Assembly: GCF_030954495.1 (NCBI RefSeq)
Contig: NZ_JAVHUW010000060.1
Coordinates: 88,909-152,908 of the forward strand
Direction of reading: 5' to 3'
Length of the DNA: 64,000 nt
Source of the DNA: Candidatus Desulfosporosinus nitrosoreducens
Lineage (GTDB): Bacteria > Bacillota > Desulfitobacteriia > Desulfitobacteriales > Desulfitobacteriaceae
The notes under the pieces are model-generated. The model had not been told where the DNA came from. It made no database searches and saw nothing but the letters and a program-made list of their open reading frames with translations. Both the position numbers and the translations under genes were made by a program. Of this stretch, positions 9,645 to 18,355 are shown piece after piece. Position 1 is the first letter of the stretch. Each line of letters begins with the position of its first letter.

Positions 9645-9833
9645 TTACATTTCACTAATAGTGATAGCACCTGTCGGGCAAACAGAAATGCAGCTTTCAC
9701 AACCCATACATTCTGATTCGTCGCCGATTACATGTGCTTTGTCATCACTAAAGCCAAGCAGGTGAGCTGGGCATCCTTCAGTACATGAATTGCAACCAGA
9801 GCACTGATCTTCGTCAATTGATACGATAAACAC
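9645..9833 (-). CDS. 2[4Fe-4S] ferredoxin leading the dsr operon
   Basis: 62 residues with two complete cluster motifs, CSGCNSCTEGCP and CMGCESCISVCP. It starts at GTG 9833, which follows a strong AAGGAGGTG. Only 34 bp separate its stop from the dsrA start, so it is almost surely co-transcribed with dsrAB. Bacterial 2[4Fe-4S] ferredoxins are low-potential electron carriers; here it is a candidate electron donor to DsrAB or a link to DsrMK. That role is inferred from position only. Confidence 0.9.
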   Translation of the reverse strand: MFIVSIDEDQCSGCNSCTEGCPAHLLGFSDDKAHVIGDESECMGCESCISVCPTGAITISEM

Positions 9834-9952
9834 TAATTACACCTCCTTAACCTTAAAAAAGAGAAGTATCAAAAAAATGAACATTGTGAGGGAATTTGGG
9901 AGAAAATCTTCTTGTGTAAATTAACACTAGTTCATATTCTTAATTTAACACC

Positions 9953-10025
9953 TTGTATTCTATACGTACAATACATAATCACGATTGTACAATATACAAA
10001 ACTAATTATAGTTTGTATTGCAAAC
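9953..10025. promoter_or_regulatory. putative dsr operator region with TTGTA/TACAA repeats
   Basis: The 496-bp gap between the dsr operon and dsrK (9834-10329) holds no supported gene. It contains TTGTA-N9-TACAA at 9953-9971, TTGTA-N5-TACAA at 9985-9999 (which includes the perfect palindrome ATTGTACAAT) and a further TTTGTATTGCAAA at 10012-10024. The clustering upstream of the ferredoxin-dsr start suggests regulator binding; no known consensus is matched. A weak hairpin (10278-10287 with 10298-10307) lies just after dsrK and may end that transcript. Confidence 0.4.
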
Positions 10026-10329
10026 TTTTTCTGAAATAAGCATTTTGAGAGGCAAACTTCGCAAAATAGCGGCAAAAAGAAAAACATATCAAGTATTACG
10101 CGCAGGCCAAGCAAAGGGAACATGCGTTCCTTCAACACTATAGACAGCTTGAGGCGCGTCACACTGAGCTAATTTAAATTGAAGCTGTCACTGTAACGAC
10201 AATTAGTTTTAGTGGCTCATTCTATTTGAATTTATAATTATAGTGTAACATTTAATATTTAAAATTCAACTATAATATGGACCATTTCCTACCCTGAAAA
10301 TGGCCCATAAACAAATTCTCATACTATTT

Positions 10330-11943
10330 TTATTCTAAAAATTCAAAGAAAGGCTTCTTCATGCTTACTAAGGCGTTGACCATAAGTTCAACTAAACCGC
10401 CATATTGGAGGTTATATTTTTCTGTAGCTTCATAATGCTCCAGAATTGCCCTCATAGCGCCTTTGCAGTTTGAACATGGAGCACAAATATATTTAGGCAG
10501 AGAAGTGTCTTCCATGACTCCTTTAAAAGCTCCGAGGATCTGGTTAAATTTCATTCGCGAAGCCACGTTATCTCTGAATTCAGGGAAATTATGGGAATTC
10601 ATAATGGCGAAACCGCTGCCTCCGCCACAGCAATAGTTGTGCACTCCATGTGGAGTCATTTCTCTAAATTGAGGACATATTTCCATTAAAACATTTCTCT
10701 GTGGCTCAACAATCCCCATTTGACGAACTACATTACAAGGATCGTGCAGAGTTACTGGAAAATTATTGCGACTGGGGTCAAGCTTTAGGCGCTTAGTTCT
10801 CACTAAATCCCAAAGAAGCGGCAAACAACTTTCCACAGGGATCTTAGCGTCACCATAAGCCATACGATCGCCGACAATGATAGACGCCTTGTGAGCGTGA
10901 CCACATTCTCCTACAACAATTCGGTTAACTCCAAATTCCTTCGCCACTTTCATTTGCGCTAAGGCTATTTGTTTGGCCTGGTAGTCATCATACCACAAAC
11001 CGTAGTTGACGCTGTCATAGCCCATAATTTCGCTGCTAAGTGTCCAGTTTAGACCGGCCTCATTAAACAAAATTGCAAAAGCCACAGGATTTTCCGGCCA
11101 AGCAATGAATTCGCCGGCGTTATGCAAAACTAAGATATCCGCACCTTTTTTATCGATAGGAAACTTTAGCTTAATCCCAAACTTTTCTTCAGTATCTTCT
11201 TCCAAAAACTCAAGAGTGTCCAAAAAAGCCGGTTTGCTCAATCCGGTTGAAGAACCGGTTTTGAGTTGCAGCATGGTTCCTTTGTTATGCAGAGGGGTAG
11301 GAGCAATTCCCATTTCCTGACTGAAAATCTTACGAATCTCTTTGGCAAGAATTGAATTGTCCAATCCCAAGGGACATGTTTGAGCACAACGTCGACATAG
11401 GTTGCAGCGATAAGCCAATTCACCCAAACGAGCAATGGTTTCCCAATTCACGTCAATGTCAGCACCAACAAAATTGCCTAGCAATTTGCCGCTCTTGGTA
11501 AAATATTTCTTGACGATTTTGCGCAGAACCTCGGAACGGAAAATCGGACGGTAGAGTTCATGATTTCCGGTTGCCTTATAGATATGACATGCTTCCGAAC
11601 AGGTATTGCATTTGGCACAATAATCAAAGGACAATATCAGGGGTTCCAACACACCATTGTTGGCATCCGTAAAAATTTTCTCCAAACCGTTGAGAAATTT
11701 CCGGACAAATTCGTCCTCTTCTTCTTTCGATTTTGGACGAGTCAGAGTATCAAGTCCAATATAACCGTCTAATGAAGTACAGTTTTTTTCTCTCCAGGCC
11801 GGCTTGGGGTCCGTAAGCGGGGGTTGCATACCGGGTTTATCATAAGGCGGCAACAACGGCATGAGATCATAAGTTTCTAACTTAATCAACTGCTCGTCCG
11901 GACGTCCCATATCCTTAGGACGCAAATCTTTTTGATTTAACAT
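10330..11943 (-). CDS. dsrK: DsrK, heterodisulfide-reductase-like subunit of the DsrMK complex
   Basis: 537 residues from ATG 11943 (AGAGGAG site); a TTG 7 codons upstream is less likely. The N-terminal part has two [4Fe-4S] motifs, CAKCNTCSEACH and CNLCRRCAQTCP. The C-terminal part has two CCG-type cysteine-rich motifs (HDPCNVVRQMG...HNYCCGGGSG and ICAPCSNCK), as in HdrD, which hold the noncubane cluster. DsrK is the cytoplasmic catalytic subunit thought to reduce the DsrC trisulfide with electrons from menaquinol. It lies 42 bp after dsrM; dsrJOP are absent here, as in other Gram-positive sulfate reducers. Confidence 0.93.
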   Translation of the reverse strand: MLNQKDLRPKDMGRPDEQLIKLETYDLMPLLPPYDKPGMQPPLTDPKPAWREKNCTSLDGYIGLDTLTRPKSKEEEDEFVRKFLNGLEKIFTDANNGVLEPLILSFDYCAKCNTCSEACHIYKATGNHELYRPIFRSEVLRKIVKKYFTKSGKLLGNFVGADIDVNWETIARLGELAYRCNLCRRCAQTCPLGLDNSILAKEIRKIFSQEMGIAPTPLHNKGTMLQLKTGSSTGLSKPAFLDTLEFLEEDTEEKFGIKLKFPIDKKGADILVLHNAGEFIAWPENPVAFAILFNEAGLNWTLSSEIMGYDSVNYGLWYDDYQAKQIALAQMKVAKEFGVNRIVVGECGHAHKASIIVGDRMAYGDAKIPVESCLPLLWDLVRTKRLKLDPSRNNFPVTLHDPCNVVRQMGIVEPQRNVLMEICPQFREMTPHGVHNYCCGGGSGFAIMNSHNFPEFRDNVASRMKFNQILGAFKGVMEDTSLPKYICAPCSNCKGAMRAILEHYEATEKYNLQYGGLVELMVNALVSMKKPFFEFLE

Positions 11944-11985
11944 ATAGCTCTCCTCTTTCCACAAAGTTCACTCTGGAATTCGATG

Positions 11986-12876
11986 CTATTCCTTAGGGGG
12001 GTTAGGTTTGGCAATATGCGGGGCAGACCAGGAGTGGGTCGGGCGATAAGCAGTAGCTTTTTTTACTTTCTGCTCTATTGCACTCCCTTTCAAGTTTGGA
12101 CTATTGTCCCACAAAACCGTATGGAATGTAAAATACTTTCCAACGTAGTGACTCATCTTGCTGAGAGGAATATATGTCAGCATGATTGCGACTAAAATGA
12201 GGTGTAAGGTTAAAATACCACTGGCCGGAAACGAGGTAAAGGTCAAAAGGTTAGCGGTTACTTCGCGTGCAGCAGTAAAGGAGAAATCACTGCTCCAAGT
12301 AATAATTCCCGTAATGAGTGCGGCAAAAATGAGCAAGAGATTAAAATACTCCTGAGGAGTTGTGAATTTCTTGAGTGTATTGTCAAACATGCGGCGAAGA
12401 ACTAATAAACCAGAGCCTAAGGTTGCTAAAATAAGTCCGAGGATACCGGTTATATAGGTTAAATAGAATACCAAAAGCCCCCAAGCATTCGTACCGTTCG
12501 CTGCGACAGCAACCCCGTTTAGTACGGTAATTGCTCCGGCGACTAACAATACTGTCCAGGCAATAATAAAATAAATCCCCAAATGAAGAGCATAAGAAAG
12601 CCACCAGAAAGGCCGCTGATTCTCAAACAGCGTTTTAATAAAGAGTATTTCTTTCAGCATTTCGACGATTTCCCGGCCATGGGAAACTTCATGAGGTTTA
12701 CTCCACCAAGAAACCTCCTCATAGAAAGACCCTCCATGTTCATACCCTTTTTCCTTAGGCACAGGATAGAGTTCCATTCTGCCATGCATGGGCAATTGTG
12801 AAAACTGATAGGCCTTATAAGCGGAAATTCCGAGAAAAAGGAGTATGGACAAATATGCAATAATACTTAGAAACAA
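11986..12876 (-). CDS. dsrM: DsrM, membrane cytochrome b-type subunit
   Basis: 296 residues. About six hydrophobic helices are visible, with the nitrate reductase gamma subunit-like region in the second half; several His residues (LHLG, LHLILV, MSHYVG) can serve as haem b ligands. DsrM takes electrons from the menaquinone pool and passes them to DsrK. The frame opens at TTG 12885, but AAGGAGG directly abuts that codon, so TTG 12876, nine bases downstream of the site, is chosen. A 278-bp gap separates it from the divergent gene at 13155. Confidence 0.9.
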   Translation of the reverse strand: MFLSIIAYLSILLFLGISAYKAYQFSQLPMHGRMELYPVPKEKGYEHGGSFYEEVSWWSKPHEVSHGREIVEMLKEILFIKTLFENQRPFWWLSYALHLGIYFIIAWTVLLVAGAITVLNGVAVAANGTNAWGLLVFYLTYITGILGLILATLGSGLLVLRRMFDNTLKKFTTPQEYFNLLLIFAALITGIITWSSDFSFTAAREVTANLLTFTSFPASGILTLHLILVAIMLTYIPLSKMSHYVGKYFTFHTVLWDNSPNLKGSAIEQKVKKATAYRPTHSWSAPHIAKPNPPKE

Positions 12877-13154
12877 AACCGTCAACCTCCTTTGTTATTA
12901 TTATCACGTTTAGTGTATGTGAGTTACTATAGCTTGTAAAATTATCATTTTTTATCTCACCATATCATAATATGATTGTATCTTAACCACGTACATATCT
13001 AATTTTTAATTCAAAAAAAGCGTAATGGTCTGATATTTCTTAATAATATCAACACCTTTAGGGAAATATTATATTCTGCTTTTACTAATTGACTTTTTCG
13101 TATAACATATACTAAATACTTATTAAAAACCTATAATTTCAAGGAGGAAACACA

Positions 13155-13907
13155 ATGAAAGCTCTAATTACATTAACCACCAGCGAGTCAAAACGCCTAA
13201 TTGCCAAAGGCGTCAAGGGAATGTCCTGCGTGCAAAACGCTTTACAAAGGCATACTGTTATTGTAGCGGGAGGTACGACAAACGCTTTCGTCGCGGAGGA
13301 ACTGCTCGGAATTACCATCGAAGATAAGACAGGCTACACTATGGGCATCGTCACCCAAGGAGAATTGGGGGTAAGCCGTTCAACAAAGAAAAAATCTCCC
13401 TATGTTATTGTTGCAGGAAATGTCGTTGAAACACCTTGGAAAGATTATCTTCCGCAATTGAAGACTGGTGATGTCTTCATTAAAGGTGGAAACGCTTTAG
13501 ACCATACCGGCTTAACAGCAGTAACAGTCTCGGATTCCGTCGGCGGAACCATTGGGGCCGCTCAAGGAGTTTTATATGCTCGCGGCGTAAAACTTATCGT
13601 TCCCATCGGTCTCGAAAAGATGATTCCTGATGTTCGCCAAGCTGTTGAATTTATGACGAAATCTCCTCTCGACGAATCCATGGGACACAAAGTCGGACTT
13701 ATCCCCATGCTGGGAGCAATTCCTGTCACTGAGCTGACAGCATTAGAAACTTTATATGACGTTGAAGCTCGTTGTATTGCCGCAGGAGGAGTTGATGGCT
13801 CAGAGGGAGCCGTTATCATCGCCATTGAAGGACTTGATGAAGAAATACAACGTGCCCTCCGGGATATTCAGGCTTTAAAAGGTGAGCCCCCTGTTTCTGT
13901 GCAATAA
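13155..13907 (+). CDS. conserved-looking protein of unknown function, divergent from dsrMK
   Basis: 250 residues, starting at ATG 13155 behind AAGGAGG. No signal peptide or membrane helix is present; the protein is rich in Gly, Val and Ile in alternating patterns typical of an alpha/beta cytosolic fold (VIVAGGTTNAFVAEELLG, VFIKGGNALDHTG, AARCIAAGGVDGSEGAVI-like stretches). I do not recognise the family. It shares its upstream region (12877-13154) with dsrM, so the two may be co-regulated. The repeated GG motifs could bind a phosphate or nucleotide, but this is a guess. Confidence 0.75.
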   Translation: MKALITLTTSESKRLIAKGVKGMSCVQNALQRHTVIVAGGTTNAFVAEELLGITIEDKTGYTMGIVTQGELGVSRSTKKKSPYVIVAGNVVETPWKDYLPQLKTGDVFIKGGNALDHTGLTAVTVSDSVGGTIGAAQGVLYARGVKLIVPIGLEKMIPDVRQAVEFMTKSPLDESMGHKVGLIPMLGAIPVTELTALETLYDVEARCIAAGGVDGSEGAVIIAIEGLDEEIQRALRDIQALKGEPPVSVQ

Positions 13908-13971
13908 TAAGATCTTTTTCTCATGCTGTCTGATAGTATGTAACGAAGTTATAGTTTCTGGCATTACAAAA

Positions 13972-14008
13972 CGAGGATTATTCTCTAAACTTTGGAGAAT
14001 AATCCTCG
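13972..14008 (+). terminator. terminator hairpin after the unknown gene
   Basis: Perfect 14-bp stem (13972-13985 with 13995-14008) and a 9-nt loop, followed only by AATTTTAAG. It lies between two convergent genes and may serve both. Confidence 0.65.
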
Positions 14009-14089
14009 AATTTTAAGTTCCATCTAAAAATTAATTCAGATGGAACTATTATGCTTTTCAAGCGGGGCTTAGAGTAAATAGCTTATGCT

Positions 14090-15238
14090 TTAAATTTCTT
14101 TGTTTTCTCTTGGCGGCCTGGGGCCAAAAAATTGATAGTAGTGGCATTCTAAGCGACCGTTGTACAATTTTCTGCTTTTATCCCAACGTCGTCCTATAAA
14201 GCGTTCAGGAAATTGTTGCGTGGTGAGAAGATGCAGAGACCAGTTTTCCAGACGTTTAAAAGTTTCACCTAATTCCGTATAAAGCCCTTCCACGTCTTTT
14301 GTCTCCCCGAGGCGTTCTCCATAAGGTGGATTAGCGATTAAATGTCCAAAATTGAATCGGGATCTTACCTCTGCCACAGGTAAGCGCTGAAAATGGATAA
14401 TATCCTCAACACCCGCTTCCAGGGCATGTGTCCGGGCCAAGGACAAAGCTTTAGGATCAATGTCCGAACCATATATATGCAGGCTTGCATTATTCTCTTG
14501 AAGATCGAGGGCTTCCTGCCAAGCCTCCTGCCAGTGATCTTTGGGAATTCGGGGCCATTTCTCGGCAGCAAAACTGCGTTTGAGACCGGGGGCCCGATTC
14601 TGAGCAATTAAAGCCGCTTCTATGGGAATCGTTCCTGTCCCACAAAAGGGATCTAATAAAGTGCGGTCCTTATGCCAACGACTTAGCTGAATCATTGCCG
14701 CTGCCAAAGTTTCTTTTAGCGGAGCTTGTCCCGCCAGTTTCCGGTAGCCACGTTTATGCAGCCCGGGCCCTGAAGTATCAATGGTTAAAGTCGCCTGGTT
14801 ATTTAAGAGGGCGACCTCAACTTGATAGCGAGGTCCACTCTCCTCAAACCAATCTTGATGATATTTTTCTTTTAAACGTTCAACAATTGCCTTTTTAACA
14901 ATTGCTTGGCAATCTGATACGCTAAATAACTTTGATTTAATAGATTTTCCCTGCACGGGAAAGTTAGCATCTTTAGGAAGCCAATCCTCCCAGGGCAATT
15001 TTTTAGTCTCCTGAAAGAGTTCTTCAAAGGTTAACGCCTGGAATGATCCCATTTTTAACAAAACACGGTCTGAGCTTCGCAGCCAAAGGTTGGATCGGCA
15101 AATACCCAACTCATCCGCTGAAAAATTTACTTTCCCGTTCTCTACGCTTTGCTCAAAGTATCCCAGTGCTTTCAATTCTCGCGCTACGATAGATTCTAAA
15201 CCAAAAGCAGCTGTTGCAATTAACTGAATGTTTGCCAT
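14090..15238 (-). CDS. THUMP-domain rRNA (guanine-N2) methyltransferase, RlmL/YpsC type
   Basis: 382 residues. The N-terminal ferredoxin-like and THUMP region (residues 1-155) is followed by a Rossmann methyltransferase domain with DPFCGTGTIPIEAAL (SAM-binding) near 205 and the catalytic NPPYGER near 310. This layout matches the N2-guanine methyltransferases that modify 23S rRNA, called YpsC in Bacillus. The start is ATG 15238 with GAGGGG upstream. The next minus-strand gene (YlbF-like) is 167 bp away. Confidence 0.88.
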   Translation of the reverse strand: MANIQLIATAAFGLESIVARELKALGYFEQSVENGKVNFSADELGICRSNLWLRSSDRVLLKMGSFQALTFEELFQETKKLPWEDWLPKDANFPVQGKSIKSKLFSVSDCQAIVKKAIVERLKEKYHQDWFEESGPRYQVEVALLNNQATLTIDTSGPGLHKRGYRKLAGQAPLKETLAAAMIQLSRWHKDRTLLDPFCGTGTIPIEAALIAQNRAPGLKRSFAAEKWPRIPKDHWQEAWQEALDLQENNASLHIYGSDIDPKALSLARTHALEAGVEDIIHFQRLPVAEVRSRFNFGHLIANPPYGERLGETKDVEGLYTELGETFKRLENWSLHLLTTQQFPERFIGRRWDKSRKLYNGRLECHYYQFFGPRPPRENKEI

Positions 15239-15405
15239 CCGGATTCCAACCCCTCAATGTTTACCATCTAACTTGCGTATGGAAAGGAACACTATTTAGT
15301 GTGCTTTTGCATAAAATAGCAAGTTGATTAAATAAGTTGTATTTTTCTATCTTTAATAGAAAACACTGGGAACAAATGTTCTTACGTTAGGAATTCATGC
15401 GGAAT

Positions 15406-15759
15406 TTAGAGGGCGGTATCCACACTTTTGATGCCTTCTTTTATTTTTCGAGATATTTCTTCCATAAACTCTTGGAACTTTGTATTGGCATCATTCGATC
15501 TGAAAACTTGAGAATTTTTCAAACACTCATTTTCCATAGTCTGCATCGTTTCTTTTTCCCCACTTGTTAATTCTTCCCCCGCTAATTTTTTCCGATACTG
15601 CTCTTGCTTTAACTTCTGCAGATCTTCGATTAATTTCCGGGCCTCGGGATTATGTAAAAGCTCATATTCCATTTTTTTAAAGTTTTTATAAATGTCCGTT
15701 TGCGCGATTAATGTTCCAAGCTCGATACCTTTTTGCATGATTTGTTCAATTTGGTCCAT
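15406..15759 (-). CDS. YlbF/YmcA-family protein
   Basis: 117 residues, all helical and highly charged, with the family pattern of an N-terminal helix, the LLHNPEARKLIEDLQKLK motif and a long C-terminal helix. In Bacillus, YlbF and YmcA form a complex with YaaT that affects RNA processing and development. Whether this copy has that role is unknown. ATG 15759 follows AGGAGG. Confidence 0.8.
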   Translation of the reverse strand: MDQIEQIMQKGIELGTLIAQTDIYKNFKKMEYELLHNPEARKLIEDLQKLKQEQYRKKLAGEELTSGEKETMQTMENECLKNSQVFRSNDANTKFQEFMEEISRKIKEGIKSVDTAL

Positions 15760-15861
15760 TATAAATAAAGCCTCCTATAAAAATATAATTTCCTACTAAT
15801 TTCTATTAGCTAGTCTAGCCAACAAAATTACTTTTAACTCTCCGGAAGCGAATGCCCGCTC

Positions 15862-16584
15862 TTAACTTATTCTTTGATGACTGGCCCTGAAACTTTTGCC
15901 GTCACTATATCCCTTAGCATAGGCGGACTGGCTGACAGAGCCTTGGCTTAAGGAATGGGCTGAAGATCTTCCCCGTTCCAGACCCAAATTTTTATAAGCC
16001 GCAATAACTACAGCATCCTTAGCTAGAACTAACCCCCAGCCCTCTTTCGTTATTTGCTCCGTGTATTGTGAATCTAAGCCTGAAATCCACCCTTCTACAT
16101 AGTTATTGCGCATTCCTCTTTGCAAAGATATATCGGGCCTAGATCCATGCTGGGACAAAAATTCCCGGCGATACGTCTTCATATATTGATTTGCCCCAAC
16201 CCGGATTAAATCAGTGGCAAAGGCAAATACTTCCAAGGCGATTGCCACATCGTCCTTAAGCCCAATAAATACCAGCCTCGTATACCCATCACATTTATTC
16301 AGATAAGAGTAACAGCGAAAATTTTGTCCAATAACCTTACCCAGACGTTTTTTCCACCAGGACAATTTTTCAAAATCTGTAGCATAATTATCCAGCACTT
16401 CTTTCGGGGGGAGACCATCGCTTGGCTCTCTAAACTCAACCTCTTCAAGCCCGTATTCGGCCATAATCCGCTGGGCCGTTAAAAGAGCGGTCTGAGCCTC
16501 GTTGCTCTTGGGGTCCCCACCGTTACGCGCTAAATTCAGCAACGCCCGTATCTTATGAACTATCTTCTCCTGATCCCTACTCAA
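15862..16584 (-). CDS. DUF2786-domain protein
   Basis: 240 residues from TTG 16584 (AGAGG site 8 nt away). The N-terminal 40 residues match DUF2786 (IRALLNLARNGGDPKSNEAQTAL...LMAEYGL-like), a helical module often found in phage and plasmid-borne proteins. The remainder resembles the C-terminal partner domain frequently fused to it, with a WWKKRLG motif. No catalytic motif is obvious and the function is unknown. It is not in a mobile context here. Confidence 0.7.
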   Translation of the reverse strand: MSRDQEKIVHKIRALLNLARNGGDPKSNEAQTALLTAQRIMAEYGLEEVEFREPSDGLPPKEVLDNYATDFEKLSWWKKRLGKVIGQNFRCYSYLNKCDGYTRLVFIGLKDDVAIALEVFAFATDLIRVGANQYMKTYRREFLSQHGSRPDISLQRGMRNNYVEGWISGLDSQYTEQITKEGWGLVLAKDAVVIAAYKNLGLERGRSSAHSLSQGSVSQSAYAKGYSDGKSFRASHQRIS

Positions 16585-16710
16585 CCTCTGAACCTCTCTT
16601 CCTCCAAAAGAACATTTCTCAAGCGAACAGGCCGGCTCAAAAGACTTCTGAACAATCTGCTTTGAAAATTAATTCGCCGTATATATTTCTGAAAAATGGA
16701 GGGTGAATTC

Positions 16711-17934
16711 CTAAGAATTAGCGTAAATAGCGATGATTTTCAGGATAACGTCAACTGCTTTTTCCATGGCGAAGGTCGGTACAAATTCAAACTTACTGTG
16801 GAAGTTATGCCCTCCTGCAAAAATATTTGGAGTCGGTAAGCCCATAAAAGAAAGTCTGGCCCCGTCTGTTCCGCCGCGAATAGGGCGGACATCCGGTATA
16901 ACCCCCACTTCTTTCATCGCCTTTTCCGCACTATCAACGATATGCTTTACGGGCTCAATCTTCTCCTTCATATTAAAGTATTGATCTTTAACTTCCGCTA
17001 CAAATGTCCCAGACCCATGCTTTTCATTAAGATTGGCCGCAATCCGGTACAAGTTGTCTTTTCTTCTTTCAAAAGAGGTCCTGTCAAAGTCACGAATAAT
17101 ATAAGTAAGCAGCGTTTCTTCCTCATTCCCCTGAATATCCTTCAAATGGTAAAATCCTTCATAACCGTCCGTATTTGCGGGGGTTTCGGCTTTAGGAAGC
17201 TGCTCAATAAATACCTGGGACAATAAAATGGAGTTAATCATTTTGCCCTTGGCATATCCGGGGTGAACATTGCGCCCTTGAATCTTAATTTTAGCTTCCG
17301 CGGCATTAAAATTTTCATATTCTAGTTCTCCGATAGGGCCGCCATCAATAGTATAGGCAAAATCTGCACCAAATTTCTGAATATCAAAGAGATCCGCTCC
17401 CCTGCCAACCTCTTCATTTGGTGTAAACGCAATACATAACTTTCCATGGAGAATGTCCCGATGACTCTGAAGATAATCCAAGGCAGTCATTATCTCGGCA
17501 ATTCCCGCTTTGTCATCGGCACCTAATAAAGTGGTCCCGTCTGTGGCAATTAAAGTTTTTCCCTGATAATTTAACAGCTCGGGAAAATCGCGCGGAGATA
17601 GCACAATATTTTTATCATGATTAAGGACAATCTCCCCGCCATCGTAATTCTCAATAAGCTTTGGTTTTACATCCTTGCCGCTCATATCCGGACTTGTATC
17701 CAAATGAGCCATAAAACCTAAAGAAGGGACTGGCTTATTCATATTGGCAGGCAGGCAAGCTAAGACATAGCCATTTTCGTCCCTGGAAATATCCTCTAAT
17801 TCCAAGGCTTGCAGTTCCTCAACAAGGAGCTTGGCTAACTCAATTTGCCCCGGCGTCGTATTTACAATTATTTCTTCACTGGACTGAGTATCGTATTTAA
17901 CATACTGTAAAAATCTCTCCGTAACCGTTTTCAT
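16711..17934 (-). CDS. pepT: peptidase T (M20 tripeptidase)
   Basis: 407 residues, the standard PepT length. The dizinc motifs are in place: AHLDTSPD near residue 78, DGTTLLGADDKAG near 135-145, the catalytic FTPNEEVGRG near 172 and HSKFEF near the end; a lid domain occupies roughly 210-320. It cleaves the N-terminal residue from tripeptides in the cytosol. The start is ATG 17934 behind GGGGGA. It appears to stand alone. Confidence 0.95.
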   Translation of the reverse strand: MKTVTERFLQYVKYDTQSSEEIIVNTTPGQIELAKLLVEELQALELEDISRDENGYVLACLPANMNKPVPSLGFMAHLDTSPDMSGKDVKPKLIENYDGGEIVLNHDKNIVLSPRDFPELLNYQGKTLIATDGTTLLGADDKAGIAEIMTALDYLQSHRDILHGKLCIAFTPNEEVGRGADLFDIQKFGADFAYTIDGGPIGELEYENFNAAEAKIKIQGRNVHPGYAKGKMINSILLSQVFIEQLPKAETPANTDGYEGFYHLKDIQGNEEETLLTYIIRDFDRTSFERRKDNLYRIAANLNEKHGSGTFVAEVKDQYFNMKEKIEPVKHIVDSAEKAMKEVGVIPDVRPIRGGTDGARLSFMGLPTPNIFAGGHNFHSKFEFVPTFAMEKAVDVILKIIAIYANS

Positions 17935-18068
17935 CCTGAATCCCCCATTATAAATTGTTGTCCTACGTCTCTAACTATAGCGATTTGAAACTGTGATTGC
18001 AATCAATCCTGTCATTTAATTTTAAATTTATGAATTAAGCCCCAAACTAAAAGTTTGAGGCCCAAGAA

Positions 18069-18203
18069 TTAAACATCGGCATCCAGAGTGTTCTTTATTT
18101 CTTTCTCCTTTTTCTGTTCTTGCTTAAATTCTGCGCTTCGTGAATCGTACTTGGCGCTCGCGCGTCCCTTCGCTCGTTTTTGGTTTTCACCTGACTTTTT
18201 CAT
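18069..18203 (-). CDS. small lysine-rich protein (44 residues)
   Basis: ATG 18203 follows an excellent GGGAGG site. The protein begins MKKSGENQKRAKGR, continues with SAKYDSRSAEFKQEQKK and ends KNTLDADV. It is very basic, hydrophilic and probably unstructured or a single helix. I know no function; a nucleic-acid- or spore-associated role would be a guess. A weak hairpin (CAAACT/AGTTTG near 18043-18057) follows its stop. Confidence 0.6.
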   Translation of the reverse strand: MKKSGENQKRAKGRASAKYDSRSAEFKQEQKKEKEIKNTLDADV

Positions 18204-18355
18204 CGTTACCTCCCTGCTCTCGACAAACAAATTTTCATGTCTAGTATGTTACACGGGTCTTGATATCATGTAGCTCAATTCGACTGTCACCTTTTTTTTT
18301 AACCATAATATGATGCTGAAGGAGGAACATAATTTCACCCGAAAGAGATGATTAC

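Noticed and set aside
9932..10162. 76-codon minus-strand frame in the dsr upstream gap
   Set aside because: No ribosome binding site and odd composition. Another minus frame reads QCDAPQAVYSVEGTHVPFAW and NT before a stop (about 10080-10180), which could be the tail of a lost gene, but no family can be named, so neither was listed.
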